NCBI RefSeq assembly: GCF_051486985.1
Contig: NZ_JAHVDV010000015.1
Span: 1-64,000, forward strand
Direction of reading: 5' to 3'
DNA: 64,000 nucleotides
Source: CBFFRJ01 sp051486985
Lineage (GTDB): Bacteria > Pseudomonadota > Gammaproteobacteria > Enterobacterales > Enterobacteriaceae
The translations under genes and the position numbers were made by a program. The notes beneath the pieces are model-generated. The model made no database searches. It worked only from the letters and a program-made list of their open reading frames with translations, and was not told where the DNA came from. Shown one piece after another: positions 34,806 through 44,020 of the stretch (positions within the stretch are counted from its first letter, which is position 1; each line of letters opens with the position of its first letter).

Positions 34806-34901
34806 AAACCCGGAACAATTATCCCCATCTGCTCACTATTACTTCCGTATATATCAGGCAATACTTTTGCGCAATACGAGGCGTTGAAATCTGGAGAAAA
34901 T

Positions 34902-35720
34902 ATGGCCCGGCTGGCAGCTTTTGATATGGATGGCACATTGCTCATGCCCGATCACCGTTTAGGCGATCTGACGCTGGCGACATTGCGTCGTCTGCGTGAG
35001 CGCGATATCACCCTGGCCTTTGCCACGGGCCGCCACGCGCTGGAGATGAAAAAGATCGTCAAATCGATTTCACTGGAGGCGTTTTTGATAACCGGTAATG
35101 GCACTCGCATCCATTCGATGGAGGGCGATCTTCTGCACTGCCAGGATCTTGACCCTGATATCGCCGAGCTTGTGCTGCACAGCAGATGGGATACGCAGGC
35201 TACCCTTCACGCCTTTAATGATTCTGGCTGGTTGACGGACAAACCTATTCCGCCTGAGCTGAATGCGCATTTCTACAGTGGTTTTACTTACCAGCTTGTG
35301 GACCTCAAACGCCTGCCTGCTCATGACGTCACGAAAATCTGTTTTGTCGGGGAGCATGAGGATTTGTGTCGGTTGCGTGTACAGCTTAATGAGGTCATTG
35401 ATGGACGGGCGGCGCTCTGCTTCTCGGCGTTCGAATGCCTCGAAATATTACCGCTCGGCTGCAATAAAGGTGCTGCGCTCACTAAGCTGAGTGGCCTGTT
35501 GAATGTGCAGATGCAGGATTGTATGGCGTTTGGCGACGCCATGAATGACGCCGAAATGCTGGCAGGCGTCGGGCGGGGACTCATTATGGGCAATGCGATG
35601 CCGCAACTGCGGGCCGCACTGCCCGATTTACCGGTGATTGGACACTGCCGTAATCAGGCTGTTTCACACTATTTAACACATTGGCTGGACACACCACATC
35701 TTCCTTATTCCCCCGAATGA
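34902..35720 (+). CDS. cof: HMP-PP phosphatase Cof (HAD superfamily)
   Basis: HAD-type phosphatase with a C2 cap, 272 residues as in E. coli. It hydrolyses 4-amino-5-hydroxymethyl-2-methylpyrimidine diphosphate and also sugar phosphates and pyridoxal phosphate. The nucleophile motif FDMDGTLL has Asp8 and Asp10; motif II is FATGRH; motif III/IV is GCNKGAAL then FGDAMNDAEML. The start at 34902 is used because the frame upstream overlaps the divergent ybaE gene. Confidence 0.95.
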   Translation: MARLAAFDMDGTLLMPDHRLGDLTLATLRRLRERDITLAFATGRHALEMKKIVKSISLEAFLITGNGTRIHSMEGDLLHCQDLDPDIAELVLHSRWDTQATLHAFNDSGWLTDKPIPPELNAHFYSGFTYQLVDLKRLPAHDVTKICFVGEHEDLCRLRVQLNEVIDGRAALCFSAFECLEILPLGCNKGAALTKLSGLLNVQMQDCMAFGDAMNDAEMLAGVGRGLIMGNAMPQLRAALPDLPVIGHCRNQAVSHYLTHWLDTPHLPYSPE

Positions 35721-35734
35721 CGAGATTTTTCCAG

Positions 35735-35762
35735 CAAGCCAGACCCCGGTCTGGCTTTTTTT
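35735..35762. terminator. terminator between convergent cof and cdsH
   Basis: Stem AGCCAGAC (35737-35744) / GTCTGGCT (35749-35756), loop CCCG, followed by T5-7 on the plus strand; the cdsH stop codon lies at the end of the T-run. Confidence 0.85.
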
Positions 35763-36807
35763 ATTTTACCAACCGGGTAATTTCCGTCTGCCAGGGACGG
35801 ATATCGCCGATATTGCTGGCAACCCATTGCGGGTCGTAATAGGTCTCGAGGTAACGGTCACCGCTGTCACATAACAGGGTCACAATTGAGCCGGTCTGGC
35901 CCGCGTCACGCAGGCGAGCGGCCATGTTCAGAGCGCCCCACATATTGGTGCCGGTAGAGGCACCAACTTTGCGACCCAGTTGGGTTTCCAGCCATAACGC
36001 GGTGGCGACACTGGCGGCATCCGGTACGCGCAACATCTCATCGACGACATCCGGAATAAAAGAGGGCTCGACGCGAGGGCGTCCGATGCCTTCAATTTTG
36101 CTACCAACGGTTGAACGTCGCGTCGCGTCACGGGTTTGCCAGTAATCCATAAAGACGGAGTTTTCCGGATCGACCACCATAAGCTTAGTGTCGTAACCCT
36201 GACAGCGAATATAGCGGCCAATGGTAGCGGATGTGCCGCCCGTCCCTGCGCTCATCACGATGCAGGCGGGCACCGGATGCGGTTCATTTTTCATCTGCCG
36301 GAAAATACTGTCGGCAATGTTATTGTTGCCGCGCCAGTCAGTTGCGCGTTCGGCAAAAGTGAACTGATCCATATAGTGGCCGTTTAATTCACGGGCCAGC
36401 ATCTCTGATGCGGCATAAATCTCGCAGGCGCTCTCCACGAAATGGCAGCGGCCACCATAGAATTCAATCTGCTCAATTTTTCGTTTTGCGGTGCAGCGTG
36501 GCATGACCGCGATAAATGAGAGCCCCAGCAGCCGGGCGAAGTACGCCTCCGATACGGCGGTAGAACCCGATGAGGCCTCAATAATGGTGGTGCCTTCCTT
36601 AATCCAGCCATTGCACAAGCCGTAGAGAAACAGCGAACGCGCCAGTCGGTGTTTCAGGCTGCCGGTGGGGTGGGTACTTTCATCTTTCAGATAAAGTTGG
36701 ATCCCTGCAAAGGCGGGCAGGGTAAGACGAATCAGGTGTGTGTCCGCCGAGCGCTGGTAATCGGCATTAATTTCGCTGATCGCGTGTTTAACCCAGGCAC
36801 TGTTCAT
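35761..36807 (-). CDS. cdsH: PLP-dependent L-cysteine desulfhydrase CdsH
   Basis: Fold-type II pyridoxal-phosphate enzyme of the cysteine synthase family, 348 residues. The PLP lysine is Lys52 in PTGSLKHRLA, the phosphate-binding loop is SAGTGGTSATIG, and the substrate loop is EASSGSTAVS. In Salmonella the gene at this place, cdsH, encodes a cysteine-inducible desulfhydrase that releases H2S, pyruvate and ammonia; Pantoea ananatis has the equivalent ccdA. E. coli K-12 lacks it here. It is divergent from decR, the cysteine-sensing regulator, with 115 bases between starts, which supports the assignment. Confidence 0.85.
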   Translation of the reverse strand: MNSAWVKHAISEINADYQRSADTHLIRLTLPAFAGIQLYLKDESTHPTGSLKHRLARSLFLYGLCNGWIKEGTTIIEASSGSTAVSEAYFARLLGLSFIAVMPRCTAKRKIEQIEFYGGRCHFVESACEIYAASEMLARELNGHYMDQFTFAERATDWRGNNNIADSIFRQMKNEPHPVPACIVMSAGTGGTSATIGRYIRCQGYDTKLMVVDPENSVFMDYWQTRDATRRSTVGSKIEGIGRPRVEPSFIPDVVDEMLRVPDAASVATALWLETQLGRKVGASTGTNMWGALNMAARLRDAGQTGSIVTLLCDSGDRYLETYYDPQWVASNIGDIRPWQTEITRLVK

Positions 36808-36922
36808 TCATTTATCCCATTTGTCATTTTGTGCCCAGAATAGAGCAAAGCACAGAAAAAATTGTTGCCATTACGCCTTTAAATTAGAATCTTGGTAGAA
36901 AAGTTTTCTCTGTAAGGCCCTT

Positions 36923-37381
36923 ATGATAGATAAAATTGACCGTAAGTTACTGGCGTTACTGCAACAGGACTGTTCGCTCTCTTTGCAGGCGCTTGCGGAT
37001 GCCGTTAATCTGACCACCACGCCCTGCTGGAAACGGTTAAAAAGGCTGGAAGATGAGGGGATTTTGCTGGCTCGCGTGGCGATGCTGGATGCAGAAAAGC
37101 TCGGTCTCGGCCTGACCGCATTTGTGCTGATTAAGACCCAGCATCACAGCAGCGACTGGTATTCCCGCTTCACTGCCGTGGTGAAGGATATGCCAGAAGT
37201 GCTCGGATTCTGGCGCATGGCGGGCGAATATGATTACCTGTTACGCGTGCAGGTGGCGGATATGAAACGTTACGATGATTTCTACAAGAAATTGGTCAAC
37301 AGTGTGCCAGGCTTGTCAGATGTCACCTCAAGCTTCGCCATGGAGCAGATTAAATACACCACGGCTTTGCCCATAGAATAA
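36923..37381 (+). CDS. decR: Lrp/AsnC-family cysteine-responsive regulator DecR
   Basis: 152-residue Lrp-type regulator (YbaO), the E. coli length. An N-terminal helix-turn-helix (about 4-55, LLALLQQDCSLSLQALADAV) precedes the RAM ligand-binding domain. In E. coli DecR senses cysteine and activates cyuPA. Here it sits next to and divergent from cdsH, as in Salmonella and Pantoea, so the desulfhydrase is its probable target. Twelve bases before the mdlA region, on the same strand. Confidence 0.94.
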   Translation: MIDKIDRKLLALLQQDCSLSLQALADAVNLTTTPCWKRLKRLEDEGILLARVAMLDAEKLGLGLTAFVLIKTQHHSSDWYSRFTAVVKDMPEVLGFWRMAGEYDYLLRVQVADMKRYDDFYKKLVNSVPGLSDVTSSFAMEQIKYTTALPIE

Positions 37382-37425
37382 CCCTCCCGGCGTTGGCCGG
37401 AAAATCACGTTCAGGATGTAAACGC

Positions 37426-39189
37426 GTGCGATTATTTGCTCAGTTAAGCTGGTATTTTCGCCGGGAATGGCGACGCTATCTCGGTGCCGTTGGCTTACTT
37501 ATCATTATTGCCATACTGCAACTCGTGCCGCCCAAAGTGGTGGGCATTGTGGTCGATGGCGTTACCCGCCAGCACTACAGCGTCTCGCAAATCATGATGT
37601 GGGTCGGTACGCTGGTGCTGATTGCGGTGGTGACTTACCTGCTGCGCTACGTCTGGCGCGTCTGGCTTTTTGGCGCCTCGTACCAGCTGGCTGTTGAACT
37701 ACGCGAAGATTTCTACCGCCAGCTCAGCCGTCAGCACCCTGAATTTTACCTACGGCACCGGACCGGGGATCTCATGGCCCGTGCGACGAACGACGTTGAC
37801 CGCGTCGTCTTTGCGGCTGGCGAAGGGGTCCTGACGCTGGTGGATTCACTGGTGATGGGCTGCGTCGTACTCATTGTGATGTCCACGCAGATAAGCTGGC
37901 AGCTGACCTTACTTTCTCTGTTGCCAATGCCAGTTATGGCGCTGGTGATCAAGCGCTACGGTGATCAACTGCATCAGCGCTTCAAGCTCGCCCAGGCGGC
38001 GTTCTCTGCCCTTAACGATCGCACCCAGGAAAGCATGACCAGTATTCGGATGATAAAAGCATTCGGTATGGAAGACCGGCAGTCGGCGCTGTTTGCCGGC
38101 GAAGCCGCGGATACCGGTCAGAAAAATATGCGCGTGGCGCGCGTCGATGCCCGTTTCGATCCGACAATCTATATCGCCATCGGTATGGCGAACCTGCTGG
38201 CGATAGGCGGCGGAAGCTGGATGGTGGTGCAGGGGACGCTGACGCTGGGGCAACTTACCAGCTTTATGATGTATCTGGGGCTGATGATTTGGCCAATGCT
38301 TGCGCTCGCCTGGATGTTTAATATCGTTGAACGCGGCAGTGCGGCCTATACCCGTATCCGTGACATGCTGGCTGAAGCGCCGGTGGTAAGCGACGGCACT
38401 GAAACCGTGCCAGACGGACGCGGAACGCTGGAGATAGCGATTCGTGAATTTACCTATCCACAGACAACACAACCCGTGCTTAATGACGTCCGCGTCACGC
38501 TGAAGCCGGGGCAAATGTTGGGTATTTGTGGGCCGACGGGCGCCGGGAAAAGTACATTACTCTCGCTAATCCAGCGCCATTTTGACGTGCAACATGGCGA
38601 TATTCGTTTCCACTCCCTGCCGCTGACCACGCTCAAACTGGATGCCTGGCGCAGTCGCCTGGCAGTGGTAAACCAAACACCGTTTCTCTTTTCTGATACC
38701 GTTGCCAGCAACATTGCGTTAGGAAAACCCGGCGCGGCCCGTGAGGAAATTGAACAGGTTGCCAGACTTGCCAGCGTTCATGACGATATTTTACGTCTGC
38801 CGCAGGGTTATGAGACGGAAGTGGGGGAGCGCGGAGTCATGCTTTCCGGAGGGCAAAAACAGCGCCTGTCCATTGCCCGAGCGTTATTACTGGATGCGGA
38901 AATTCTGCTTCTGGATGACGCGTTGTCGGCCGTTGACGGACGAACCGAACACCAGATTTTGCATAACCTGCGTCAGTGGGGTGAAGGACGGACGGTTATC
39001 ATCAGCGCACATCGCTTGTCGGCACTGACCGAGGCCAGTGAGATTCTGGTCATGCAGCACGGGCATGTGGCTCAACGTGGTCAGCACGAACAGCTGGCGA
39101 GCCAGCCCGGGTGGTATCGCGACATGTACCGTTATCAGCAGCTGGAAGCGGCGCTGGATGATGTGCCAGAGGAGGCCAGCCATGCGTAA
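37426..39189 (+). CDS. mdlA: ABC transporter half-unit MdlA
   Basis: Multidrug-resistance-like ABC half transporter, 587 residues: six membrane helices (about 10-300) and an ATPase domain with Walker A GPTGAGKST, signature LSGGQKQR and Walker B ILLLDDALSA. A GTG start at 37426 (VRLFAQLSWYF) is chosen; AGGA lies nine bases upstream and the E. coli protein begins at the equivalent residue. An in-frame TTG at 37393 would add 11 residues that are not conserved. It should pair with MdlB as a heterodimer; substrate unknown. Confidence 0.93.
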   Translation: MRLFAQLSWYFRREWRRYLGAVGLLIIIAILQLVPPKVVGIVVDGVTRQHYSVSQIMMWVGTLVLIAVVTYLLRYVWRVWLFGASYQLAVELREDFYRQLSRQHPEFYLRHRTGDLMARATNDVDRVVFAAGEGVLTLVDSLVMGCVVLIVMSTQISWQLTLLSLLPMPVMALVIKRYGDQLHQRFKLAQAAFSALNDRTQESMTSIRMIKAFGMEDRQSALFAGEAADTGQKNMRVARVDARFDPTIYIAIGMANLLAIGGGSWMVVQGTLTLGQLTSFMMYLGLMIWPMLALAWMFNIVERGSAAYTRIRDMLAEAPVVSDGTETVPDGRGTLEIAIREFTYPQTTQPVLNDVRVTLKPGQMLGICGPTGAGKSTLLSLIQRHFDVQHGDIRFHSLPLTTLKLDAWRSRLAVVNQTPFLFSDTVASNIALGKPGAAREEIEQVARLASVHDDILRLPQGYETEVGERGVMLSGGQKQRLSIARALLLDAEILLLDDALSAVDGRTEHQILHNLRQWGEGRTVIISAHRLSALTEASEILVMQHGHVAQRGQHEQLASQPGWYRDMYRYQQLEAALDDVPEEASHA

Positions 39190-40960
39190 TTTTGGACAGT
39201 TATGGCCGACCCTGAAGCGCCTGCTGGTTTATGGTAAACCCTGGCGTAAGCCCTTGAGCAAAGCGGTGCTGATGCTCTGGATTGCGGCGGCGGCTGAGGT
39301 CTCTGGCCCGGCGCTCATTAGCTATTTCATCGACAATATGGTGGCCAAAAGTTACCTCCCGCTGGGGCTGGTGGCAGGCCTGGTGGTGGCTTATGTCGGT
39401 CTCCAGGTGCTCGCCGCAGGGCTGCACTATGCCCAGTCGCTGCTGTTTAATCAGGCGGCCGTAGGCGTGGTGCAAAAATTGCGTACCGACGTAATGGATG
39501 CAGCGCTACGTCAGCCGCTCAGCGCTTTCGATACGCAACCGGTAGGGCAGATCATCTCCCGCGTGACCAATGACACCGAGGTTATCCGTGATCTCTATGT
39601 CACCGTGGTAGCGACGGTACTGCGCAGTGCGGCACTGATTGGCGCCATGCTGGTCGCCATGTTCAGCCTCGACTGGCGTATGGCGATGGTGGCGATTGCG
39701 ATATTCCCTGCGGTGCTTATTGTGATGCTGATTTATCAACGTTATAGCACGCCCATCGTCCGGCGCATGCGGGCCTACCTTGCCGACATTAATGATGGTT
39801 TTAATGAAGTGATAAACGGTATGGGCGTTATCCAGCAGTTCCGTCAGCAGGGGCGATTTGGCGAGAAAATGGGCGAGGCAAGTCGCTCTCACTATCTCGC
39901 GCGGATGCAGACGTTGCGCCTGGATGGTTTCCTGCTCCGGCCTTTACTGAGCTTATTTACCACGCTTATCCTCTGCGGCCTGCTGATGCTCTTTGGTTTC
40001 AGTGCGACCGGAACGGTTGAAGTCGGTGTGCTGTATGCCTTTATTAGCTACCTTGGTCGGCTCAATGAACCGTTAATTGAACTCACCACCCAGCAGTCAA
40101 TGCTACAACAGGCGGTAGTGGCCGGGGAGCGCGTCTTTGAACTCATGGACTGCCCGCGCCAGACCTACGGGTACGACGACGCGCCGCTGAAAAGCGGTGC
40201 TATTGATATTGATAACGTGTCATTTGCCTACCGGGAGAACCAGTTTGTACTCCAGGACATTAATCTGAGCGTGCCCGCGCGCAGCTTTGTGGCACTGGTC
40301 GGGCATACCGGCAGCGGGAAGAGCACGCTCGCCAACCTGCTCATGGGCTATTACCCGCTCACGAAAGGTGAAATTCGTCTCGATGGCCGCCCGCTTTCTG
40401 CATTGAGCCACGCCTCCTTGCGCAAAGGTGTGGCGATGGTACAACAGGACCCCGTAGTGATGGCCGACAGCTTCTTTACCAACGTGACGCTGGGACGCGA
40501 CATTTCTGAACAACAGGTCTGGCAGGCGCTGGAAACCGTGCAACTGGCGGATCTGGCGCGGGGGATGAGTGAAGGCATTTATACCCGTCTTGGAGAGCAG
40601 GGGAATAACCTCTCCGTCGGGCAGAAGCAGCTTCTCGCCCTTGCGCGTGTACTGGTAGAGACGCCGCAGATTCTTATCCTTGATGAAGCAACCGCCAATA
40701 TCGATTCGGGTACGGAACAGGCTATTCAACATGCGCTCAAAGCGGTACGGGAGCAGACAACCCTGGTGGTGATTGCCCACCGCCTGTCGACCATTGTTGA
40801 AGCGGAAACCATCCTGGTTCTCCACCGGGGACAGGCTGTTGAGAGAGGGACACATCAGCAACTCCTTGAAGCAAAAGGACGTTACTGGCAGATGTACCAG
40901 CTGCAGCTGGCAGGAGAAGAGCTTGCAGCCAGCGCACGAGAAGATTCTCTTATCGCCTGA
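39182..40960 (+). CDS. mdlB: ABC transporter half-unit MdlB
   Basis: Second half transporter, 592 residues (593 in E. coli), beginning MRNFGQLWPTLKRL. It overlaps the mdlA stop by eight bases, so translation is coupled. Six membrane helices precede an ATPase domain with Walker A GHTGSGKST and Walker B ILILDEATAN. The signature is NLSVGQKQ rather than LSGGQ, so one of the two composite ATP sites of the MdlAB dimer is degenerate, as in E. coli. Transported compound unknown. Confidence 0.95.
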   Translation: MRNFGQLWPTLKRLLVYGKPWRKPLSKAVLMLWIAAAAEVSGPALISYFIDNMVAKSYLPLGLVAGLVVAYVGLQVLAAGLHYAQSLLFNQAAVGVVQKLRTDVMDAALRQPLSAFDTQPVGQIISRVTNDTEVIRDLYVTVVATVLRSAALIGAMLVAMFSLDWRMAMVAIAIFPAVLIVMLIYQRYSTPIVRRMRAYLADINDGFNEVINGMGVIQQFRQQGRFGEKMGEASRSHYLARMQTLRLDGFLLRPLLSLFTTLILCGLLMLFGFSATGTVEVGVLYAFISYLGRLNEPLIELTTQQSMLQQAVVAGERVFELMDCPRQTYGYDDAPLKSGAIDIDNVSFAYRENQFVLQDINLSVPARSFVALVGHTGSGKSTLANLLMGYYPLTKGEIRLDGRPLSALSHASLRKGVAMVQQDPVVMADSFFTNVTLGRDISEQQVWQALETVQLADLARGMSEGIYTRLGEQGNNLSVGQKQLLALARVLVETPQILILDEATANIDSGTEQAIQHALKAVREQTTLVVIAHRLSTIVEAETILVLHRGQAVERGTHQQLLEAKGRYWQMYQLQLAGEELAASAREDSLIA

Positions 40961-41021
40961 TGCACCATAATCAGGCAGGCTACTGGCCGCTATCCCTGTT
41001 GGTGCAAAAATCTAACGCATC

Positions 41022-41046
41022 ACGCACCGTCGTGGTGCGTTTTTTC
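41022..41046 (+). terminator. mdlB terminator, coincident with an NtrC-site match
   Basis: Stem ACGCACC (41022-41028) / GGTGCGT (41034-41040), loop GTCGT, then T6: a standard intrinsic terminator after mdlB. The same bases match the NtrC site pattern GCACC-N5-GGTGC found upstream of glnA. Confidence 0.8.
41024..41038. promoter_or_regulatory. candidate NtrC enhancer site of glnK-amtB
   Basis: GCACC GTCGT GGTGC fits the NtrC consensus core GCACC-N5-GGTGC exactly. It lies about 110 bases upstream of the sigma-54 promoter at 41145, a normal enhancer distance. A further half-site, TTGGTGCA, is at about 40999-41006. Confidence 0.62.
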
Positions 41047-41144
41047 TTTCCAGGAACAATCCGAACCCGTCCCGCTTTTCCCTGCCTGCCTCACAATCCC
41101 GCTGGCAGCGGATAAGCGTCTGAAACCCTCACTATTTTCATTTC

Positions 41145-41160
41145 TGGCACAGGCCTTGCA
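41145..41160 (+). promoter_or_regulatory. sigma-54 promoter of glnK-amtB
   Basis: TGGCAC-AGGCC-TTGCA is a perfect match to the sigma-54 consensus TGGCAC-N5-TTGCW with the required 5-base gap. It lies 55 bases upstream of the glnK start, so transcription under nitrogen limitation by NtrC-P is expected. Confidence 0.92.
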
Positions 41161-41214
41161 ATAACGTTGACGTATTAGCTGCGGACATTTCGATTTTCGA
41201 CTGGAGGGGGATCT

Positions 41215-41553
41215 ATGAAGCTGGTTACCGTGGTCATTAAGCCATTCAAGCTGGAAGACGTTCGTGAGGCGCTGTCTTCAATTGGTATTCAGGGGTTGAC
41301 CGTAACCGAAGTGAAAGGTTTCGGACGTCAGAAAGGGCATGCAGAGCTGTACCGCGGTGCTGAATATAGCGTCAACTTCCTGCCAAAAGTGAAGATTGAT
41401 GTCGCTATTGCTGACGATCAGCTTGATGAAGTCATTGATGTTATTAGTAAAGCAGCCTACACCGGAAAAATTGGCGACGGCAAAATTTTCGTTGCTGAGT
41501 TGCAACGTGTCATTCGTATTCGTACCGGCGAAGCCGACGAAGCGGCACTGTAA
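41215..41553 (+). CDS. glnK: nitrogen regulatory PII protein GlnK
   Basis: PII signal protein of 112 residues that binds ATP/ADP and 2-oxoglutarate and blocks the AmtB pore when unmodified. The T-loop carries the uridylylated Tyr51 (LYRGAEYSVNF). The start follows GGAGGGG by five bases. It forms the glnK-amtB operon with a 32-base gap and is driven by the sigma-54 promoter above. Confidence 0.98.
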   Translation: MKLVTVVIKPFKLEDVREALSSIGIQGLTVTEVKGFGRQKGHAELYRGAEYSVNFLPKVKIDVAIADDQLDEVIDVISKAAYTGKIGDGKIFVAELQRVIRIRTGEADEAAL

Positions 41554-41585
41554 TACCTGCACACAGTGAAAGAATGGGGAATAAA

Positions 41586-42872
41586 ATGATGAAAACAACA
41601 TTGAAAGCAGGACTTGCCTCACTGGCCTTACTGCCCGGGCTGGCGATGGCGGCTCCCGCCGTTGCAGACAAAGCTGACAACGCCTTTATGATGATCTGCA
41701 CCGCGCTGGTGCTGTTTATGACAATTCCGGGTATTGCGCTGTTTTACGGTGGCTTAATCCGCGGCAAAAACGTGCTTTCTATGCTGACGCAAGTGGCCGT
41801 AACCTTTGCGCTGGTCTGTGTCTTGTGGGTGGTGTATGGCTACTCCCTGGCCTTCAGCGAAGGCAACAATTTCTTCGGTAGCTTTAACTGGGCGATGCTG
41901 AAAAACATTGAGCTGACCGCCGTCATGGGCAGCTTCTATCAGTACATCCACGTAGCGTTCCAGGGATCATTCGCCTGCATTACCGTCGGACTTATCGTCG
42001 GGGCGCTGGCTGAACGCATTCGCTTCTCTGCTGTTCTTATCTTTGTCGTCGTCTGGTTGACGCTCTCTTACGTGCCGATTGCACACATGGTCTGGGGCGG
42101 TGGTCTGCTGGCATCGCATGGTGCTATGGACTTCGCGGGCGGTACCGTTGTACATATCAACGCCGCCGTAGCGGGGCTGGTCGGCGCTTATCTGATTGGT
42201 AAACGCGTTGGCTTTGGGAAAGAAGCCTTTAAACCGCATAACCTGCCAATGGTCTTCATCGGTACGGCCATCCTTTACTTCGGCTGGTTTGGTTTCAACG
42301 CTGGATCTGCCAGCGCCGCCAACGAGATAGCGGCCCTGGCATTTGTAAACACGGTTGTCGCAACAGCGGGCGCTATCCTCTCCTGGGTATTTGGTGAATG
42401 GGCCGTGCGAGGGAAGCCGTCTCTGCTGGGTGCCTGTTCCGGTGCGATTGCAGGTCTGGTCGGTATTACCCCGGCATGTGGCTACGTCGGCGTAGGTGGC
42501 GCGCTGATCATCGGGCTCGTGGCCGGTCTTGCGGGACTCTGGGGCGTAACCTCTCTGAAACGTTTCCTGCGTGTGGATGATCCCTGCGATGTGTTCGGTG
42601 TCCACGGTGTGTGCGGTATCGTCGGCTGCATCATGACCGGTATCTTCGCGGCCACTTCACTGGGCGGCGTAGGCTATGCCGAAGGCGTGACGATGGGACA
42701 TCAGGTACTGGTGCAGCTTGAAAGTATTGCTATCACCATCGTCTGGTCTGGTGTGGTCGCCTTCATCGCCTACAAACTGGCTGATATGACCGTGGGCCTG
42801 CGCGTACCTGAAGAGCAGGAGCGCGAAGGGCTGGACGTCAACAGCCACGGCGAAAACGCCTACAACGCCTGA
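41586..42872 (+). CDS. amtB: ammonium channel AmtB
   Basis: Trimeric ammonium channel of the inner membrane, 428 residues including a cleaved signal peptide (MMKTTLKAGLASLALLPGLAMA). Eleven membrane helices follow. The twin pore histidines are present in GTVVHINAAV and VFGVHGVCG, and the phenylalanine gate is in VAFQGSFACIT. The start at 41586 gives the E. coli length; a start four codons earlier is also in frame but less likely. Confidence 0.97.
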   Translation: MMKTTLKAGLASLALLPGLAMAAPAVADKADNAFMMICTALVLFMTIPGIALFYGGLIRGKNVLSMLTQVAVTFALVCVLWVVYGYSLAFSEGNNFFGSFNWAMLKNIELTAVMGSFYQYIHVAFQGSFACITVGLIVGALAERIRFSAVLIFVVVWLTLSYVPIAHMVWGGGLLASHGAMDFAGGTVVHINAAVAGLVGAYLIGKRVGFGKEAFKPHNLPMVFIGTAILYFGWFGFNAGSASAANEIAALAFVNTVVATAGAILSWVFGEWAVRGKPSLLGACSGAIAGLVGITPACGYVGVGGALIIGLVAGLAGLWGVTSLKRFLRVDDPCDVFGVHGVCGIVGCIMTGIFAATSLGGVGYAEGVTMGHQVLVQLESIAITIVWSGVVAFIAYKLADMTVGLRVPEEQEREGLDVNSHGENAYNA

Positions 42873-42898
42873 CGGTAATGCGTTATCTCCCAAGCAAA

Positions 42899-42927
42899 AA
42901 AAGCCTTCCTCAGGGAAGGCTTTTTTA
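42899..42927 (+). terminator. amtB terminator
   Basis: Perfect stem AAGCCTTCC (42901-42909) / GGAAGGCTT (42914-42922), loop TCAG, then T-run. Confidence 0.9.
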
Positions 42928-42942
42928 TGTGCCGCAGGGGCA

Positions 42943-43806
42943 TCAGGCTCCGCGGTTACGCATCACGCCTTCCTGCACGGTGGAGGCCACCAGCACACCG
43001 TCACGATTATAAAACTCACCACGCACAAAGCCGCGTGCGCTGGAAGCAGAGGTACTTTCCACGCTATAAAGCAGCCAGTCATTCAGATCAAACGGGCGGT
43101 GGAACCACATGGAATGGTCAATGGTCGCCACCTGCATCCCTTTCTCAAGGAAGCCCACGCCGTGTGGCTGGAGTGCGACCAGAAGGAAATGGAAGTCTGA
43201 GGCGTAACCGAGCAAATACTGTTGAACGCGTAAGTCATGCGGCAGGCTGCCATTGGCGCGCATCCATACCTGACGAGTGGGGGCAGCCTTGTGGCCCTTT
43301 AACGGGTTATGGAACTCAACGGGACGGATTTCGATAGGCTTATCGCCAAGAAACTTCTCTTTGACAAGCGGCGGTAAAAAGCCGGACAGCTCGCGGGCAA
43401 TCTCAGTTTCTGATTTCAGTGATTCCGGGTCGGGTGCCTCCGGCATGGCTTTCTGATGCTCATAACCGGGCTCAGGGGCCTGGAACGAGGCCGTCATGTA
43501 GAAAATGGGTTTGCCATTCTGAATGGCGGCAACGCGGCGGGCGCTAAAGCTGTTGCCGTCTCGCAATACTTCGACATCATAAATAATCGGCTTCTGGCTG
43601 TCGCCAGGGCGAAGAAAATAGCTGTGAAAGGAGTGCACGAAACGGTCCGTCGGTACGGTCTCTTTGGCGGCATACAACGCCTGCCCGACCACCTGTCCGC
43701 CGAAGACCTGGCGAAGCCCTAAATCTTCACTCTGCCCACGAAAAAGACCCTCTTCAATTTTTTCCAGATTCAGTAATGACAGCAGATTGTTAAGCGCCTG
43801 ACTCAT
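42943..43806 (-). CDS. tesB: acyl-CoA thioesterase II
   Basis: Double-hotdog thioesterase with broad specificity for medium- and long-chain acyl-CoA and 3-hydroxyacyl-CoA. The start MSQALNNLLSLLNLEKIEEG at 43806 gives 287 residues (286 in E. coli). The second hotdog contains the active-site region ATIDHSMWFHRPF and SVESTSASSARGF. The gene is convergent with amtB and divergent from ybaY. Confidence 0.96.
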   Translation of the reverse strand: MSQALNNLLSLLNLEKIEEGLFRGQSEDLGLRQVFGGQVVGQALYAAKETVPTDRFVHSFHSYFLRPGDSQKPIIYDVEVLRDGNSFSARRVAAIQNGKPIFYMTASFQAPEPGYEHQKAMPEAPDPESLKSETEIARELSGFLPPLVKEKFLGDKPIEIRPVEFHNPLKGHKAAPTRQVWMRANGSLPHDLRVQQYLLGYASDFHFLLVALQPHGVGFLEKGMQVATIDHSMWFHRPFDLNDWLLYSVESTSASSARGFVRGEFYNRDGVLVASTVQEGVMRNRGA

Positions 43807-44020
43807 AGGTGTCCTCAATGATATATACCCCGCCGAAGCGGACGTTTTGAATAGTATAACCTGGAAACTAAAGTGGTCCGATGGGTGCAATAATCTGAAT
43901 AGAGGGGTGTTTGCAGGAAGAAATCAGTGATGTGTGCCACACTTACAGACGTTAAGAGGATTTGACCACACAATCTGGCAGGACGGCGTCCTGCTGGTGC
44001 ATTGAAGATAAGGAGAACTC

